This document shows, piece by piece, positions 11,279 through 23,511 of a stretch of 64,000 bases of DNA. Where the stretch lies: assembly GCF_958979055.1 (NCBI RefSeq), contig NC_084898.1, positions 22,224,602-22,288,601 of the forward strand, in the 5' to 3' direction. This DNA is from Alnus glutinosa (Eukaryota; Streptophyta; Magnoliopsida; Fagales; Betulaceae). Every line of letters starts with the position of its first letter. The stretch's first letter is position 1. The notes under the pieces are model-generated. The model worked only from the letters and a program-made list of their open reading frames with translations, was not told where the DNA came from and made no database searches. Made by a program: the position numbers and the translations under genes.

Positions 11279-14200
11279 TCAAACCTCATTGTTATCTGAT
11301 CTAAGAAAGCCCATTTGTTCTGTAAGCTTGTCCATATGCTGAAGTTTGTCCCATCCGTTCTTTGGCTGCGTATCATTTCCCTGTAACATACCATCGGCAG
11401 AATTCAATTCAATCTCCTCCGGTACTGGGCTTTCCGCAAGAAGGTCCTCCCAAACATTAAAATCTAGTAAGGCATCAATATCAGTATCAGGGGACATATC
11501 AATTTCTAAGGGAATAGACCCATTAACTCCCATTGAGGTGGGGTCTATAAATCCATCATTGCCTGATTCAAGTCCCATGTAAATTTCCTCTGGAATATCG
11601 GCAACACTTTCGGGCATCATTTCAGGTATTTGAGAAAGCTCAGGCATGATTGCATCTGTCTGAGGAATAGAAATGGAAGGTGCATCTTCTGCTCCAACCA
11701 GCACACTCATATCAGGGAAAGGAGTTGTTGTAACTTTATAAGAAGTTGCAGCACAAGGGGAAGATTGAATTTCGGAAATTGCAGCTGAGGGTCTATGTCC
11801 TGAAGTTGGTGGAACCTCTTGCAGAGTCACTCCTAACATACGGCTTGTAGAGATCCCACTGTCCATTGCATTGGAAGATGAACCATCAGCAATCAGTAAA
11901 CCATCTTTGCTGTTATAAGATTCCAGCCTGGAGGAAGCATCCATTTTCATAATCTGCCTAAGCATTGCCGCCTCATTCATTGGTGGCTGATACTTAACAA
12001 TCTGTCCATCAGGAGCCGCAGAATGTTCGCTCTCAGAAATACCTTCTTGCTTGAGCCTCCGCTTTTTGTTGGCTTCAGTTATGCGCTTGTTGCTCTCATT
12101 TTGCTGCTGCACAAAGTGAGCCAAGAAGCCAGGACTCTGCATGGCCTTTGCCAGGAATGACATCATCTGTTGCTGCCTCTGCTCCATCCCCTGAAGACGC
12201 TGCACCATGGTTTGCAGCTGATTATCAGTAGTCTGTTGCTGCTGCCTCAACCTGACAAGTTCCTGCATAAGCACGTTCTTGTCCCTTTTAAGCCTCTCAA
12301 CCTCTTCCTCCAGCCCAAACTTCCCAACCTCTACACAAGCCCCCACTGATGAACTCTGCCCATGTGATTGCTGTGGCTGTTGATGACTATGCCCATGGGC
12401 AGGTTTTCGCCGACTAATACTCTTAAGGAGGTGTTTTTGGCCCCTCAAGAAGCCCTCATTTGCAAATTCCCAGCGGTCTGGATCTACCTTTCTGAATCCC
12501 TGTTCAACAAATTGTTACAAGAGAAGGTAAAAAAACGAAAGGGGGTGGGGGAGAAGCACAATATCAATCAGCAGAAGTTGACAAAGCTAAGTAATCACAT
12601 CCTAACAAATCAATGAAAGATGACAGCAAAAAGAAAAATAAAAATAGAATTCATGGATACCCAAACATAAATGAACAAAAAACTTAATCTACATTTTAAT
12701 TCTAAATAAAAATAAATAAAACGCACATTGTTACATAACAATAATAAGACTGAAAAATGTATGTTACCTTTTATTCAAAATATTATGAGGTAATTGCAAT
12801 TATTTGCCTAGAATTCATTCTTATTGCAAAATTTTGAATCAACTTCGAAGTAAAACCATGAACCTTAGCTCATTCAAGAATTAGAAGCAACATTTCGAAA
12901 CTTAGTTTCTGATGATTGTGTCAAATCACCAGCTATCCCAAGAACTTAAGCTGATAAAAAATGGTGAATTTAATCATTTAAATTAATACTATAATACTAT
13001 CATTCACATGTGAATTCAAACTCTCCCTCAACAAGTAAAGCTTAAAACATGAAATATTTAATTGAATGGATAAACTGTGTAGTTAAGATTTGAACTAAAT
13101 ACTTCTACTCAGATATCATGTTAAATTTCTAGTTGTCACAAAAGATTAAACTCATAAGAAATTATGAATTTCATAATTTAAATAAATAGTCTAACAAATT
13201 GGGCACTTGTTCTACGTCAATCTTCATTCAAGATAAGTTTTTTTTTTTAACGAGGAACCCCTTCAATGCAGAGCTCCTTCCTGTACCCACTCTTATCAGG
13301 TAAACCTCGAACCCATGTAAAACGCCCCCTCCACACGAATCGGGTAATACTCCAGCTTCGCCGGCGGGCTGGCCCCAAAGAATTGTTTGCATCCAAGGGA
13401 ATTTGAACTTTAGACCTCATGGGACATCTTTATTCAAAATAAGTTCTCAAATTGCACATACAGCTGTATAAACTTTTACTTCCTCCAAGCCTCAAATATA
13501 GATTTCTCACCATAACACCAGTCAACCTCAAATCAATGGTGCCATGCATTAGGGATATTCAAACAAGTTGCAAGTCCTCACATCACCCAAAATACATAAT
13601 TTTGCTTCTTCCTCACAAGTTAGCTATGACATTTTTCCTTGAAATCAATAATAAAAATAAGACGTAAGTAAACTACATGAGAAACTTTGAGAAACAAAAG
13701 GGGAAAGAGGAAAAGACTTTTCTTCCAAGGGAATTTATTGTCACCTTCATTAATATCCAAAAATGGCCCCATGTCCAACACAAATTCAGGATAGATTCTG
13801 ACTATGAATCTTGGACAACATCACCACTCGGTACAGGACACATCTACAGATACAATGGTAAGTGTGAAATTACAAGGTAGGAGGGTACAAATTTACATAA
13901 AGCAGGCGGCCTTACAAACAACAGAAAACTATGAGGCCTAATAATTGCAGAAAGGAAGCCGACATGAACACCTCAAAAAGGTTTCTCATGAAAGGCCCCC
14001 TTTAGTTGGCCTGAACAAGAACCTACCATACACCTTAACCACTGTCACAAAAATAAATTATGAAAGGGGTCTCCCCACAAATCCATTGGTTCACCCGTAC
14101 AATGACTTATTGACTAAATCAAAGGATGCCATGAAAGTAAATCACACAGAAAATGAAAATCTTTATTCACGTTATATCTATCATGTACAAGAGGTACAAT

Positions 14201-17200
14201 GAATTCAGAGAAACACCTCATCCATTTCAACACTCTACCCCCCAATCAAAAGAGTGCAATTTTTAAGGTTCCAACCCTCAAGAAACAAAAAGCTAATTAA
14301 CTCTAGAACAATGTTTCTTTTTTCTTTTTCGTAAGCAAGTAATTTTATTAAAATAAAATGCCGAATGGGAACAACCCAACACCAAGTATATATGAGACAA
14401 CCACCGTAGACTCATGCACTGGGGGCAGGGGAGAGAGAAAGAATACAAACACAAAGAGTCAAGAAAATCAAGAACAGAAATATGAGATCATCATGCAGCA
14501 TTCCTCAACCATGACAAAGGTGCCTAAACTTTGTCTTTATAAAGCTCCTCCTCATCCATGAGAAGAAGGTGAGCAGAAGGCTGGCCTTATGTCTAAATTT
14601 AAGGTTCATGACCGTCAATATTCCATCCAGTCAGGAGAAGACCTCTGAACCATTTATTGCTTCATATAATTTTGATACAGGAGTTGTGGTGATCCATTCT
14701 ATCCCTTTTTGGAACACTATGCGTAACACCATACACTATAGAAAGTAGAAACCACAAGCTTCATGCCAAGCTAATGGGCGATAACTAGAGAATCCATTGT
14801 CTCTTCCTTATAATGGTGATAATACCAAGGAAAGAATAATACTTCTCCCAGAGTAGTGATGAAATTCCTTCAGAACATTCATATCGAGCTTGGTGACACC
14901 CCAGTACCTTTAGTAAAGCGACATAGTAAGCAAAACTTTATCTCCATGCAACTAACCAAACACTGAACAACCTATACATTTTCTTTTCCCAAGGCTTAGG
15001 CACACATTGGAAATAACTCACCCTGTGCTGAACAACGCCTCTGCTTCAGAGAATGGCTTCTCCAACAAAAACATCAGATCCTTATAAACTAGTTTGAATG
15101 AAACATATATTTGACACCATTCTGAACAAGTTACATGGCCCCTATAGATGTTAACAAACTTCAATTCCCTTTCCAACAACCCACCAAAACAAGAATTTTA
15201 ACATGGTTGTCAAAACCCCATCACTATGAAGTGTCTTCCTGAACAACCAAATCAAGACCAACCAGGAAAAGCCATGATTATTCACAAAGTCAAAAACATA
15301 TGCTAATATTAAAGTAACTATAAATAGGAATCAGAACCATAATAATTTTCCTTAAATAAATTAGCATGATTCTCCAACTTCATCTTGTCCATAAAGAGTG
15401 CCCTCCTCATCAGACTTCAATGCCCGTTGAACAATGATAGACATCTTTTGTTTGTTCTTTTAATTGTTCTCCTGCTTGTATACCTCCTGTGTACTAGGTA
15501 CAAGCCCTTTTTTTCTTTTAATGGAGTTCCATTACTTATCAGGGAAAAAAATATCAAACCTCCCATGTTACTCACCAGGCCCCCACAAAAGTATTGTCCC
15601 CCACAACAAGCTAAGCTAGCTCTAATTCAATTAGTCTCTATCACCATGCATGCCTAAACCAGCAAAAGCATTAAACCATACTTATTCAGTTGGTCATTCC
15701 TTCCCTATGTGGCAAGAGCACTCCTTCTAACTCACAACTAGGATTCCTAATCATTGTTTGGGATAGCGTTAATGAGCTTAAATAGTGCTTTTGGTTTGGA
15801 GGGAGAGATGGGTTTGCAGGCTGTCACTGCTGGTGGTGGTGCTATAGTTGCAAGATGACGAGGCGCCAGGATGAATGTCGGGAGTCATTCGGCCACCTCC
15901 TCTTCCAGATTTTTTTTTTAAGTTTTAATTTTTAGTTTTTAGTTTTAATATATTTTTATAATTTTTCTATTTTATATATTTATATTTTTTTTATTATGAG
16001 TGACACGTGTCACTATATAATCGGATTTGAGGTAGCACACTAAAGGAATCTGTCAAGATTTTTTACGGAATTTGATAGTAGGACTTATTTGTTATTTTTG
16101 CATATCACAGGGAGCTCTCATAACATTTTTATTCTACATGGAGCTTATTGCAAATCAGTATAAACACAAGGACTGGTTTTGCATTTTTCCCTCAAAAGAA
16201 AACCAGCAGAATTTCCACATCCCATATAGGAGTAATCCATCTGAGGCTTTTTCATAAGCTGCAAGAGGTGTATCTATACCCCTCTCATCAGTTCGTATGT
16301 TTGCCTTGCATTCAGCTATGCCCGGACTGCAAATGCAAAACAAGATCATATGAAAAATGAAATCATTATTAACCTTGGAAGCAGGTCATGATCGACCTGA
16401 GACTTGCTTCCTTTTCCTTTTCTTCCTCTTTTGCTCCATTTGGTTGCTGATAAAAATGCAGGAACACGAGATATCAAAACTTCAAATCTTACAAAGTTCT
16501 TATTGTTTTGGAGACTAAGAGACAATAGAGCATCAAATCCCTGACAATACCATCCCACTTAATTTAAACAAGTTCCTAATTTTCCAAGCAACACAAAAAA
16601 CAAGACCATATTTCATTCATTCCTCTCTTATTTTTCCCCCTTTTCGTCAAATTCTCAGCAACCAATGGGGGGATGACAACATGCACCGCAACCTAGCCCT
16701 AAATTATTAACTTATATTTACTAGAATCCCATGTTTAATCATTTCCAAATTATTTTCACCAAAATTAATTTAGTCGAGGTGAATCCCACGAATTTCAAAA
16801 ACCTGAAACAGAAACATCAAATTTAAACAATATTCCAACCAAAAAAGGGTTCCTATCATAAACCCAATTGATTTCCTTTCTACAAAGCGAACTTTACTTC
16901 ACAAGCTAAAACTAAAACTAATTTCTAATTCCACCCACTACACTCATCATCATCGACAGTCACCCAAATCATTTAATCAGCAAAAATCCACAAAGTTTCA
17001 AACAAAACAAAAACACACACAAAGCTCAAAGTAATGAAAAGAAGAGCAACAAGAAGTTGAGGAACAGAGGTGAAGGCATATACGTAGGTGTTGAGCTGCC
17101 TGACGAAGCTGGAGAAGTTGTTGTGCTTGAAGTACTTGGGCAGGAGGTCCCGGGCGAACTCGGGCGGGTTCCACACCACGAAGCTGTTGTTGGTGGCGCT

Positions 17201-17368
17201 CCACGAAACTATCGGGTCGGTTGCCGGGTCGTCCACCATGTCGTACGTCTTGCTCAGGAACGGAGGCGGCGCGTTCACGTTCGGCATCGGTGCAGGCTCC
17301 GGCGCCGGCTGAGCTTCCCCGCCACCGCTCGAGACCGACGAATCGCCTTCGTTATTCGCTCCGGCCAT
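11279..17368 (-). CDS. HSFA1: heat shock transcription factor, class A1
   Basis: HSFA1 proteins are nuclear master activators of the heat-shock response that bind heat shock elements as trimers. Exon 1 is 17368-17084 (95 residues) and exon 2 is 12499-11279 (406 residues plus stop), giving 501 residues, normal for A1. The 4584 bp intron falls after FVRQLNTY, the conserved HSF position, in phase 0 (donor GTATAT, acceptor AACAG). The DNA-binding domain spans about 34-127. The HR-A/B coiled-coil region lies at about 158-222, followed by a basic NLS ([13 protein letters not shown], about 233-245), an acidic-aromatic AHA-type activation motif ([15 protein letters not shown], about 435-449) and a C-terminal NES-like LTEQMGFL. 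The start is the ATG giving MAGANNEG. Which A1 paralogue it is cannot be told by eye. A second first exon lies upstream at 20375-20659. Confidence 0.95.
12945..13125 (-). mobile_element. SINE-like repeat inside HSFA1 intron 1
   Basis: On the minus strand it carries an A-box-like word (GATATCTGAGTAG) and a B-box-like word (TTAGTTCAAATC), then a body shared with the copies at 26795-26944 and 27785-27990 (CTCAACAAGTAAA, GAAATATTTAATTGAA, AATTTAATCATTTAA on plus). It is an old, diverged copy. Confidence 0.5.
13240..13431 (-). mobile_element. SINE-like retroposon with 14 bp target duplication, in HSFA1 intron 1
   Basis: The element is flanked by ATTCAAGATAAGTT (13226-13239) and ATTCAAAATAAGTT (13432-13445), a 14 bp duplication with one mismatch. 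A poly-T run at its plus-strand left edge is the A-tail of a minus-strand element. Near its 5' end it has a B-box-like AGTTCAAATTCCC on the minus strand. Its length of about 190 bp suits a plant SINE. Confidence 0.65.
14318..14540 (-). mobile_element. 5'-truncated LINE tail in HSFA1 intron 1
   Basis: A pyrimidine run at the left edge is followed by GTAAGCAAGTAATTTTATT, the reverse complement of a plant LINE 3' end. There is no coding sequence. The right boundary is an estimate. Confidence 0.4.
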
Positions 17369-17412
17369 TTTCCACAAAACAACTTTTAATATAATGGATT
17401 GGAAAATTTATA

Positions 17413-17421
17413 TTAGGGTTT
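17413..17421 (-). promoter_or_regulatory. telo-box (AAACCCTAA) in the HSFA1 5' leader
   Basis: The motif lies 45 to 53 bases upstream of the ATG. Its copy in the second unit is at 20704-20712. Telo-boxes are common near plant transcription starts; function here is inferred only from the motif. Confidence 0.45.
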
Positions 17422-17693
17422 TGAGAGGGTCGCAATGTACGAGGCCATTTGAGGGACAAACCTAACCCTAGATTGCAGCGAGAGAGAGAAAGAAAGATTT
17501 GCAAGAGAAAAAAGTGAGAGCTTGGAGGGAGATTGTACGGACACGAGACAGACAGAGAAAGAAAGGAAGATGAATGTGTATAGGGGGGCAGGTGACGACG
17601 GAGGGAGTGGCCACAAAGCGGTTACCCTTTTTCGGGGTTGACGGGACAATTTACGGATGAAAAAATATTTCCCTATCACACTATTTAAAATTT

Positions 17694-18514
17694 GGTTAAA
17701 TACCTTTTTGATTCATGTGATTTAAAAATTTTATTTCTTTTTATTTTGGTTTTAATTTGTTCCACATATGGTGTCTAAATTTTGAAAAAAACGAATTTAG
17801 TATCTCCATCTATTTTTTCATCTAAAATTTAACGGACTATCACGTGTTTACTTAAGGTGTTGACACGTCGCACAATCTAAAAGAAATAAAAAATTTATAA
17901 AATTTATAAAAAAATTAAAAATTAAAAATATTAAAAATATTAAAAACTATTTTTTTAAAAAAGAGGTTGGGCCAAATGGGGGTGGCATTTTGGCCAATGG
18001 AGAGGCTCAGCCACCCCCTTGTTTGGGGGTGGCCGAACCACCCCCATGGGCCACGGGGTGATGTGGCCACCCACAATGGCCAAAACTTTTACAATTTTTT
18101 TTTTTTCTTTTAGAGAATTTTGACCCTTAAGGGTGGCCGAAAAACCCTCATAATTTTTTTTTCCTTCTTTTAGGAGTTTTGACCCTTGATCAGCCATCTC
18201 CTTGGCCAAAATGGGGGTGGCTAGCCACCCTTCTTTTTTTTTTTTTCATTTTTTTTTTTTTTAAAAAAAAGTTTTTAATATTTTTATTAGTTTTTAAAGA
18301 TTTTTATTTTTATTTTTTTTTTAGATTGTGCCACGTGTCAACACCTTAGAGTAGACACGTGGCAATCCCATTAAATTTTGGACAGAAAAATAGACGGAAG
18401 TACAAAATTTGTTTTTTTTCCAAAACTCATGTACCATCTGTAAAATAAATTGAAAAATTGAGGTACCAAAAAATAAAGTTTTCAAACCATAGATACAAGA
18501 AATGTATTTAACCC
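17694..18514. mobile_element. Mutator-type MITE with long TIRs (unit A copy)
   Basis: Terminal inverted repeats run for well over 150 bp: the left end GGTTAAATACCTTTTTGATT matches the right end GGGTTAAATACATTTCTTGT on minus, and both continue through a CACGTG(T/G)-containing segment. The 9 bp flanks TTAAAATTT at 17685-17693 and 18515-18523 are identical, the target-duplication length of Mutator-like elements. The centre is GC-rich (GGGGTGGC words) and non-coding. Confidence 0.85.
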
Positions 18515-18569
18515 TTAAAATTTTCATATTTCATTTAAACACGTGAAAAATAAATTTTTTTTGAAAAAA

Positions 18570-19033
18570 GTACACATATCCCCTCAAACTACCAAAACAT
18601 GTTAATGTCCCCCTATGAGTCTATGACTAACAAAAATACAACAATGACTCTAAAATTTTTTTTCAATAAGACAAAAATGTCATTATAAATTCGAAAAAAA
18701 AAAAAAAAAACTAAAAAAAAAAAATTAAAAAAATTAAAAAAAAAAAAAAAAAAAAAAACCAAACAAACAAATGAAAAAAAAAAAAAGAAAACCCCATTTT
18801 TATTTTTTATTTTTTATTTTTTATTTTATTTTATTTTTTTATATACAACTTTTTGTTATTTTAGATTTTTTAAAATAATTTTTTTAGAAAAACAAATTTA
18901 ATAATTTTATGAAATGGTATTTTGTCATGAGGGGGACATTGACATTTTTCTGTAGTTTTGGGAAGAGATTGACATAATTTGTAATTTGGGGAGGACATTG
19001 ACAATGAAATGTTAATTTGAGAGGGTTATGTAA
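18570..19033. mobile_element. MITE of the TACACAT...CCCCTCAAACTACC family (unit A copy)
   Basis: The left end GTACACATATCCCCTCAAAC and the right end, read on minus GTTACATAACCCTCTCAAAT, form TIRs. Inner motifs such as GGGGACATTGACATT recur on the right side. Related copies are at 21755-22221 and 63481-63981. Confidence 0.6.
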
Positions 19034-19297
19034 CTAACATAGAAGTACATCATTAATGGCTTGTTTGGATTCATAATATAATTCTTATTCTATTCGGGTT
19101 TTTTCTAAAACCCGCTCACCCGCCAAAAAAACCCGAATTCCACCCAAATTTTGTTTCAATTCAAGATTGACATTCTGATGAGTTTGATTTGATGACCGGG
19201 ACCCACGCGCAGGACAAGTTGTCTCCAAAAACGCATGGGTCCCACATTTAATTAATAAAATAATAAAAAATTTAAATAAAAAGAAAAGAAAAGAAAA

Positions 19298-19305
<8 letters not shown>

Positions 19306-19348
<43 letters not shown>
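19306..19348. repeat. (AT)n microsatellite
   Basis: About 43 bases of pure AT repeat inside unit A. Unit B lacks it. Confidence 0.95.
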
Positions 19349-19351
<3 letters not shown>

Positions 19352-20171
19352 GTGGCTGCCAATTTGGGGGTGGCCACGCACCACCCCCGGTCACCTCCCC
19401 CACCCCGGTTGGTAGCCACCCCCTTGCATCTTTTTTTTTTAAAAAATAATAATAATAATAATAATAATAATTTTAATTATGTTTTTTTAAAAAAAAAATA
19501 TTTATTTTTTAATTAAACAATCAATATATAATAAATTATTATTCCACACAACTTTTCACAATACTAATTATTATACACAACTTTTCAAACTTTCAATCAT
19601 TTTTTACCATTAAAAAATAATATTTTTCAATCTAAAAATTTAACACCCAAACACACCATAAGTGCTTGAGGAAGTTATTGACAACTTTGAACGCAGCCGG
19701 AAGAAACTAAGTAATTAACGTACAAGTAAATCGTTTGTTAGATAAAAGTAAAAGAAAAATGAAAAAATAAATGTTCTACCTTACAAAATTGCTTTTTTTT
19801 AAAGAAATTATTTGTCCCACCAAAAATAACAAGCAAAGGGTTATAGCAAATATTTTTTCAAAATACAATGGGGCTCAAAAATCATCTGATTTTTAGTTGC
19901 ATTTTGCACAAATGAAACTAAACCCGAATACCTTCAGATTACTATTGTAGCAAAAGACAGATACGCGAAATTTTAAAGTGCATAAGGTATCGGAAAAGAA
20001 AATAGTTTTGTATATCTAATACTGGATTGCAGTTACTTCTATATTGTGTTGAATAAATAACTGCTAATCCAACCTTCATAAACTGATAATTTAACATTCA
20101 TAAACTGTTATTTTAGCAGACATTTAATTCTGACCATCAGATCAAATGACTATAAAAATAAAAATAAGGAG

Positions 20172-20202
<31 letters not shown>

Positions 20203-20374
20203 TCAATGCACCAGATATGGTTATGCTTGGTTTTCACCAAATGAAAGATCAGAGTAATCGCAATCACTTTCAAAGGTTAGCGCATAAATTTTACAAAACA
20301 AAAACACACACAAAGCTAAAAGTAATGAAAAGAAGAGCAACAAGAAGTTGAGGAACAGAGGTGAAGGCATATAC

Positions 20375-20659
20375 GTAGGTGTTGAGCTGCCTGACGAAGC
20401 TGGAGAAGTTGTTGTGCTTGAAGTACTTGGGCAGGAGGTCCCGGGCGAACTCGGGCGGGTTCCACACCACGAAGCTGTTGTTGGTGGCGCTCCACGAAAC
20501 TATCGGGTCGGTTGCCGGGTCGTCCACCATGTCGTACGTCTTGCTCAGGAACGGAGGCGGCGTGTTCACGTTCGGCATCGGTGCAGGCTCCGGCGCCGGC
20601 TGAGCTTCCCCGCCACCGCTCGAGACCGACGAATCGCCTTCGTTATTCGCTCCGGCCAT
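20375..20659 (-). CDS. HSFA1: duplicate first exon of HSFA1 (alternative exon 1B)
   Basis: This 95-codon segment is an exact copy of HSFA1 exon 1 except for one base (20563 against 17272) that changes Ala33 to Thr. It keeps its ATG, its reading frame and the GTATAT donor at 20374. No second exon 2 lies beside it; the next acceptor in phase is the HSFA1 exon 2 acceptor at 12500. A transcript starting here could splice over the proximal exon 1, which has no acceptor, and encode a 501-residue HSFA1 differing at one residue. Whether this promoter is active, or the copy is only a partial-duplication relic or an assembly duplicate, cannot be decided from sequence alone. Confidence 0.7.
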
Positions 20660-20989
20660 TTTCCACAAAACAATTTTTAATATAATGGATTGGAAAACTT
20701 ATATTAGGGTTTTGAGAGGGTCGCAATGTACGAGGCCATTTGAGGGATAAACCTAACCCTAGATTGCAGCGAGAGAGAGAGAGAAAGAAAGATTTGCAAG
20801 AGAAAAAAGTGAGAGTTTGGAGGGAGATTGTACGGACACGAGACAGACAGAGAAAGAAAGGGAGATGAATGTGTATAGTGGGGCAGGTGACGACGGAGGG
20901 AGTGGCCACAAAGCGGTTACCCTTTTTCGGGGTTGACGGGACAATTTACGGATGAAAAATATATTTCCCTATCACACTATTTAAAATTT

Positions 20990-21699
20990 GGTTAAATACC
21001 TTTTTGATTCATGTGATTTAAAAATTTTATTTCTTTTTTACTTCAGTTTTAATTTGTTTATCAAATGGTGTCTAAATTTTGAAAAAAAGACAAATTTGAT
21101 ATCTCCATCTATTTTTTCATCTAAAATTTAACGGACTGTCATGTGATTGCTTAAGGTGTTGACACGTGGCACAATCTAAAAGAAATAAAAAATTAATAAA
21201 AATAACAAATATTAAAAATATTAAAAGCTTTTTTTAAAAAAAAGAGGTTAGGCCAAATGGGGGTGGCATTTTGGCTAATGGAGAGGAACCACCCTCCATG
21301 GGCCAGGGGGTGATGTAGCCACTCTCAATGGCTAAAATTTGAACAATTTTTTTTTTTTTAGAGAGTTTTGACCCTCCAAAATGGGGGTGGCTAGCCACCC
21401 TTCTTTTTTTTAAAAAAAAAAAAAAAAAAGTTTTTAATATTTTTATTTTTTATTTTTGAATTTTTTTATTTTTTATTAGTTTTTAAAGATTTTTATTTTT
21501 ATTGTTTTTTAGATTGTGCCACGTGTCAACACCTTAGAGTAGACATGTGGCAATCCATTAAATTTTGGATAGAAAAATAGACAGAAGTACGAAATTTGTC
21601 TTTTTCCAAAACTCATGTACCATCTGTAGAATAAATTGAAACTGAGATACCAAAAAATAAAGTTTTCAAACCATAGATACCAAAAAGTATATTTAACCC
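20990..21699. mobile_element. Mutator-type MITE with long TIRs (unit B copy)
   Basis: Same element and same 9 bp flanks (TTAAAATTT at 20981-20989 and 21700-21708) as the unit A copy, but about 110 bp shorter in its GC-rich centre. The shared insertion site shows that it was present before the duplication. Confidence 0.85.
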
Positions 21700-21754
21700 T
21701 TAAAATTTTCATATTTCATTTAAACATGTGAAAAATATTTTTTTTTTGAAAAAA

Positions 21755-22221
21755 GTACACATATCCCCTCAAACTACCAAAACATGTTAATGTCCTCCTA
21801 TGACTAACAAAAATACAACAATGACTCTAAAATTTTTTTTCAATAAGACAAAAATGTCATTATAAATTCGGAAAAAAAAAAAAAAACTAAAAAATTAAGT
21901 TTTTTAAAAAAAAATTTTAAAAAAAAATTTTAAAAAATTTTTTTTTTTTAAAAAAAAAACCAAACAAACAAACGAAAAAATAAAAAGAAAACCTTGTTTT
22001 TATTTTTTATTTTATTTTATTTTTTTATATACAACTTTTTGTTATTTTAGATTTTTTTAAATAATTTTTTTAGAAAAACAAATTTAATAATTTTATTAAA
22101 TGGTATTTTTGTCATGAGGGGGACATTGACATTTTTCTGTAGTTTTGGGAAGAGATTGACATAATTTGTAATTTGGGGAGGACATTGACAATGAGGTGTT
22201 ATTTTGAGAAGATTATGTAAC
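21755..22221. mobile_element. MITE of the TACACAT...CCCCTCAAACTACC family (unit B copy)
   Basis: Direct counterpart of 18570-19033, at the same place within the duplicated unit. Confidence 0.6.
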
Positions 22222-23249
22222 TAACGTACAAGTACATCGTACTAAAATAATAATAAATTTTTTTTTTTAAAAAAAAAGCATAGGGGTGGCCGCGCGGCCT
22301 CCCCCGACCACTGGTGGTGGCCGTGCACCACCCCCGGTCACCTTTGGGGGTGGTGGCGCGCCACCCCGGTTGGCAGCCACCCCCTTGCATCTTTTTAAAA
22401 AAATAATAATAATAATAATTTTTTTTTAAAAAAAATATATATTTATTTATTTTTTTAATTAAACAATCAATATATAATAAATTATTATTATTTAAATTAT
22501 TATTCCACACAACTTTTCACAATACTAATTATTATACACAACTTTTCAAACTTCCAATCATTTTTTACCATTAAAAAATAATATTTTTCAATCTAAAAAT
22601 TTAACACCCAAACACACCATAAGTGCTTGAGGAAGTTATTGACAACTTTGAACGCAGCCGGAAGAAACTAAGTAATTAACGTACAAGTAAATCGTTTGTT
22701 AGATAAAAGTAAAAGAAAAATGAAAAAATAAATGTTCTACCTTACAAAATTGCTTTTTTTTAAAGAAATTATTTGTCCCACCAAAAATAACAAGCAAAGG
22801 GTTATAGCAAATATTTTTTCAAAATACAATGGGGCTCAAAAATCATCTGATTTTTAGTTGCATTTTGCACAAATGAAACTAAACCCGAATACCTTAAGAT
22901 TACTATTGTAGCAAGAGACAGATACGCGAAATTTTAAAGTGCATAAGGTATCGGAAAAGAAAATAGTTTTGTATATCTAATACTGGACTGCAGTTACTTC
23001 TATATTGTGTTGAATAAATAACTGCTAATCCAACCTTCATAAACTGATAATTTAACATTCATAAACTGTTATTTTAGCAGACATTTAATTCTGACCATCA
23101 GATCAAATGACTATAAAAATAAAAATAAGGAGAAAAAAAAAAAAAAAAAAAAAAAGATCAATGCACCAGATATGGTTATACTTGGTTTTCACCAAATGAA
23201 AGATCAGAGTAATCGCAATCACTTTCAAAGGTTAGCGCATAAATTTTAC

Positions 23250-23511
23250 GTACTGCGAGCAGTTACGTTAGAAACTTTTTATAGTACAAGAAGATGAAGG
23301 ATGTGGGCCAAAAATATATAGGAAAAGATGAAGGATGTGATGGAAGGGAAGGAGGAGGGTGCGAATTAATTAAAAAAAAAAAAAAAAAAAATCGAATGGG
23401 GAAGGAAGAGAATTAATGCATTTAGTTAAATATGTCAAATTTAAATTAACTTATATAATTTTATAAATATATCCACAGCACAAACCCAACGTGAGAAAAC
23501 AAATTGTTATA
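23250..23511. other. unique DNA right of the duplication
   Basis: A purine-rich stretch and a poly-A run (23371-23390) are visible. No gene. Confidence 0.4.

Larger units (their letters stand above)
17004..20294. repeat. tandem duplication unit A: HSFA1 exon 1, promoter and upstream DNA
   Basis: Unit A (3291 bp) is followed head-to-tail by unit B. The left edge starts at the AAAACAAAAACACACAC run at 17004 and the junction is after GCGCATAAATTTTAC at 20294. The two units match almost base for base outside indels: exon 1, a MULE-type MITE, a second MITE and a unique segment around AACGCAGCCGGAAGAAACT. The larger differences are about 110 bp inside the first MITE and about 200 bp near 19060-19260, present only in A. 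Confidence 0.93.
20295..23249. repeat. tandem duplication unit B: second HSFA1 exon 1 and promoter
   Basis: This 2955 bp unit starts at the AAAACAAAAACACACAC run and ends at CGCATAAATTTTAC, the same sequence that closes unit A at 20294. After 23249 the sequence is unrelated to unit A. Differences from unit A are scattered single bases, tract-length changes and the indels noted for unit A. Confidence 0.93.

Noticed and set aside
17057..17389. 110-codon plus-strand ORF, repeated at 20348-20680
   Set aside because: It is the antisense shadow of HSFA1 exon 1; its conservation between copies is explained by the duplication.
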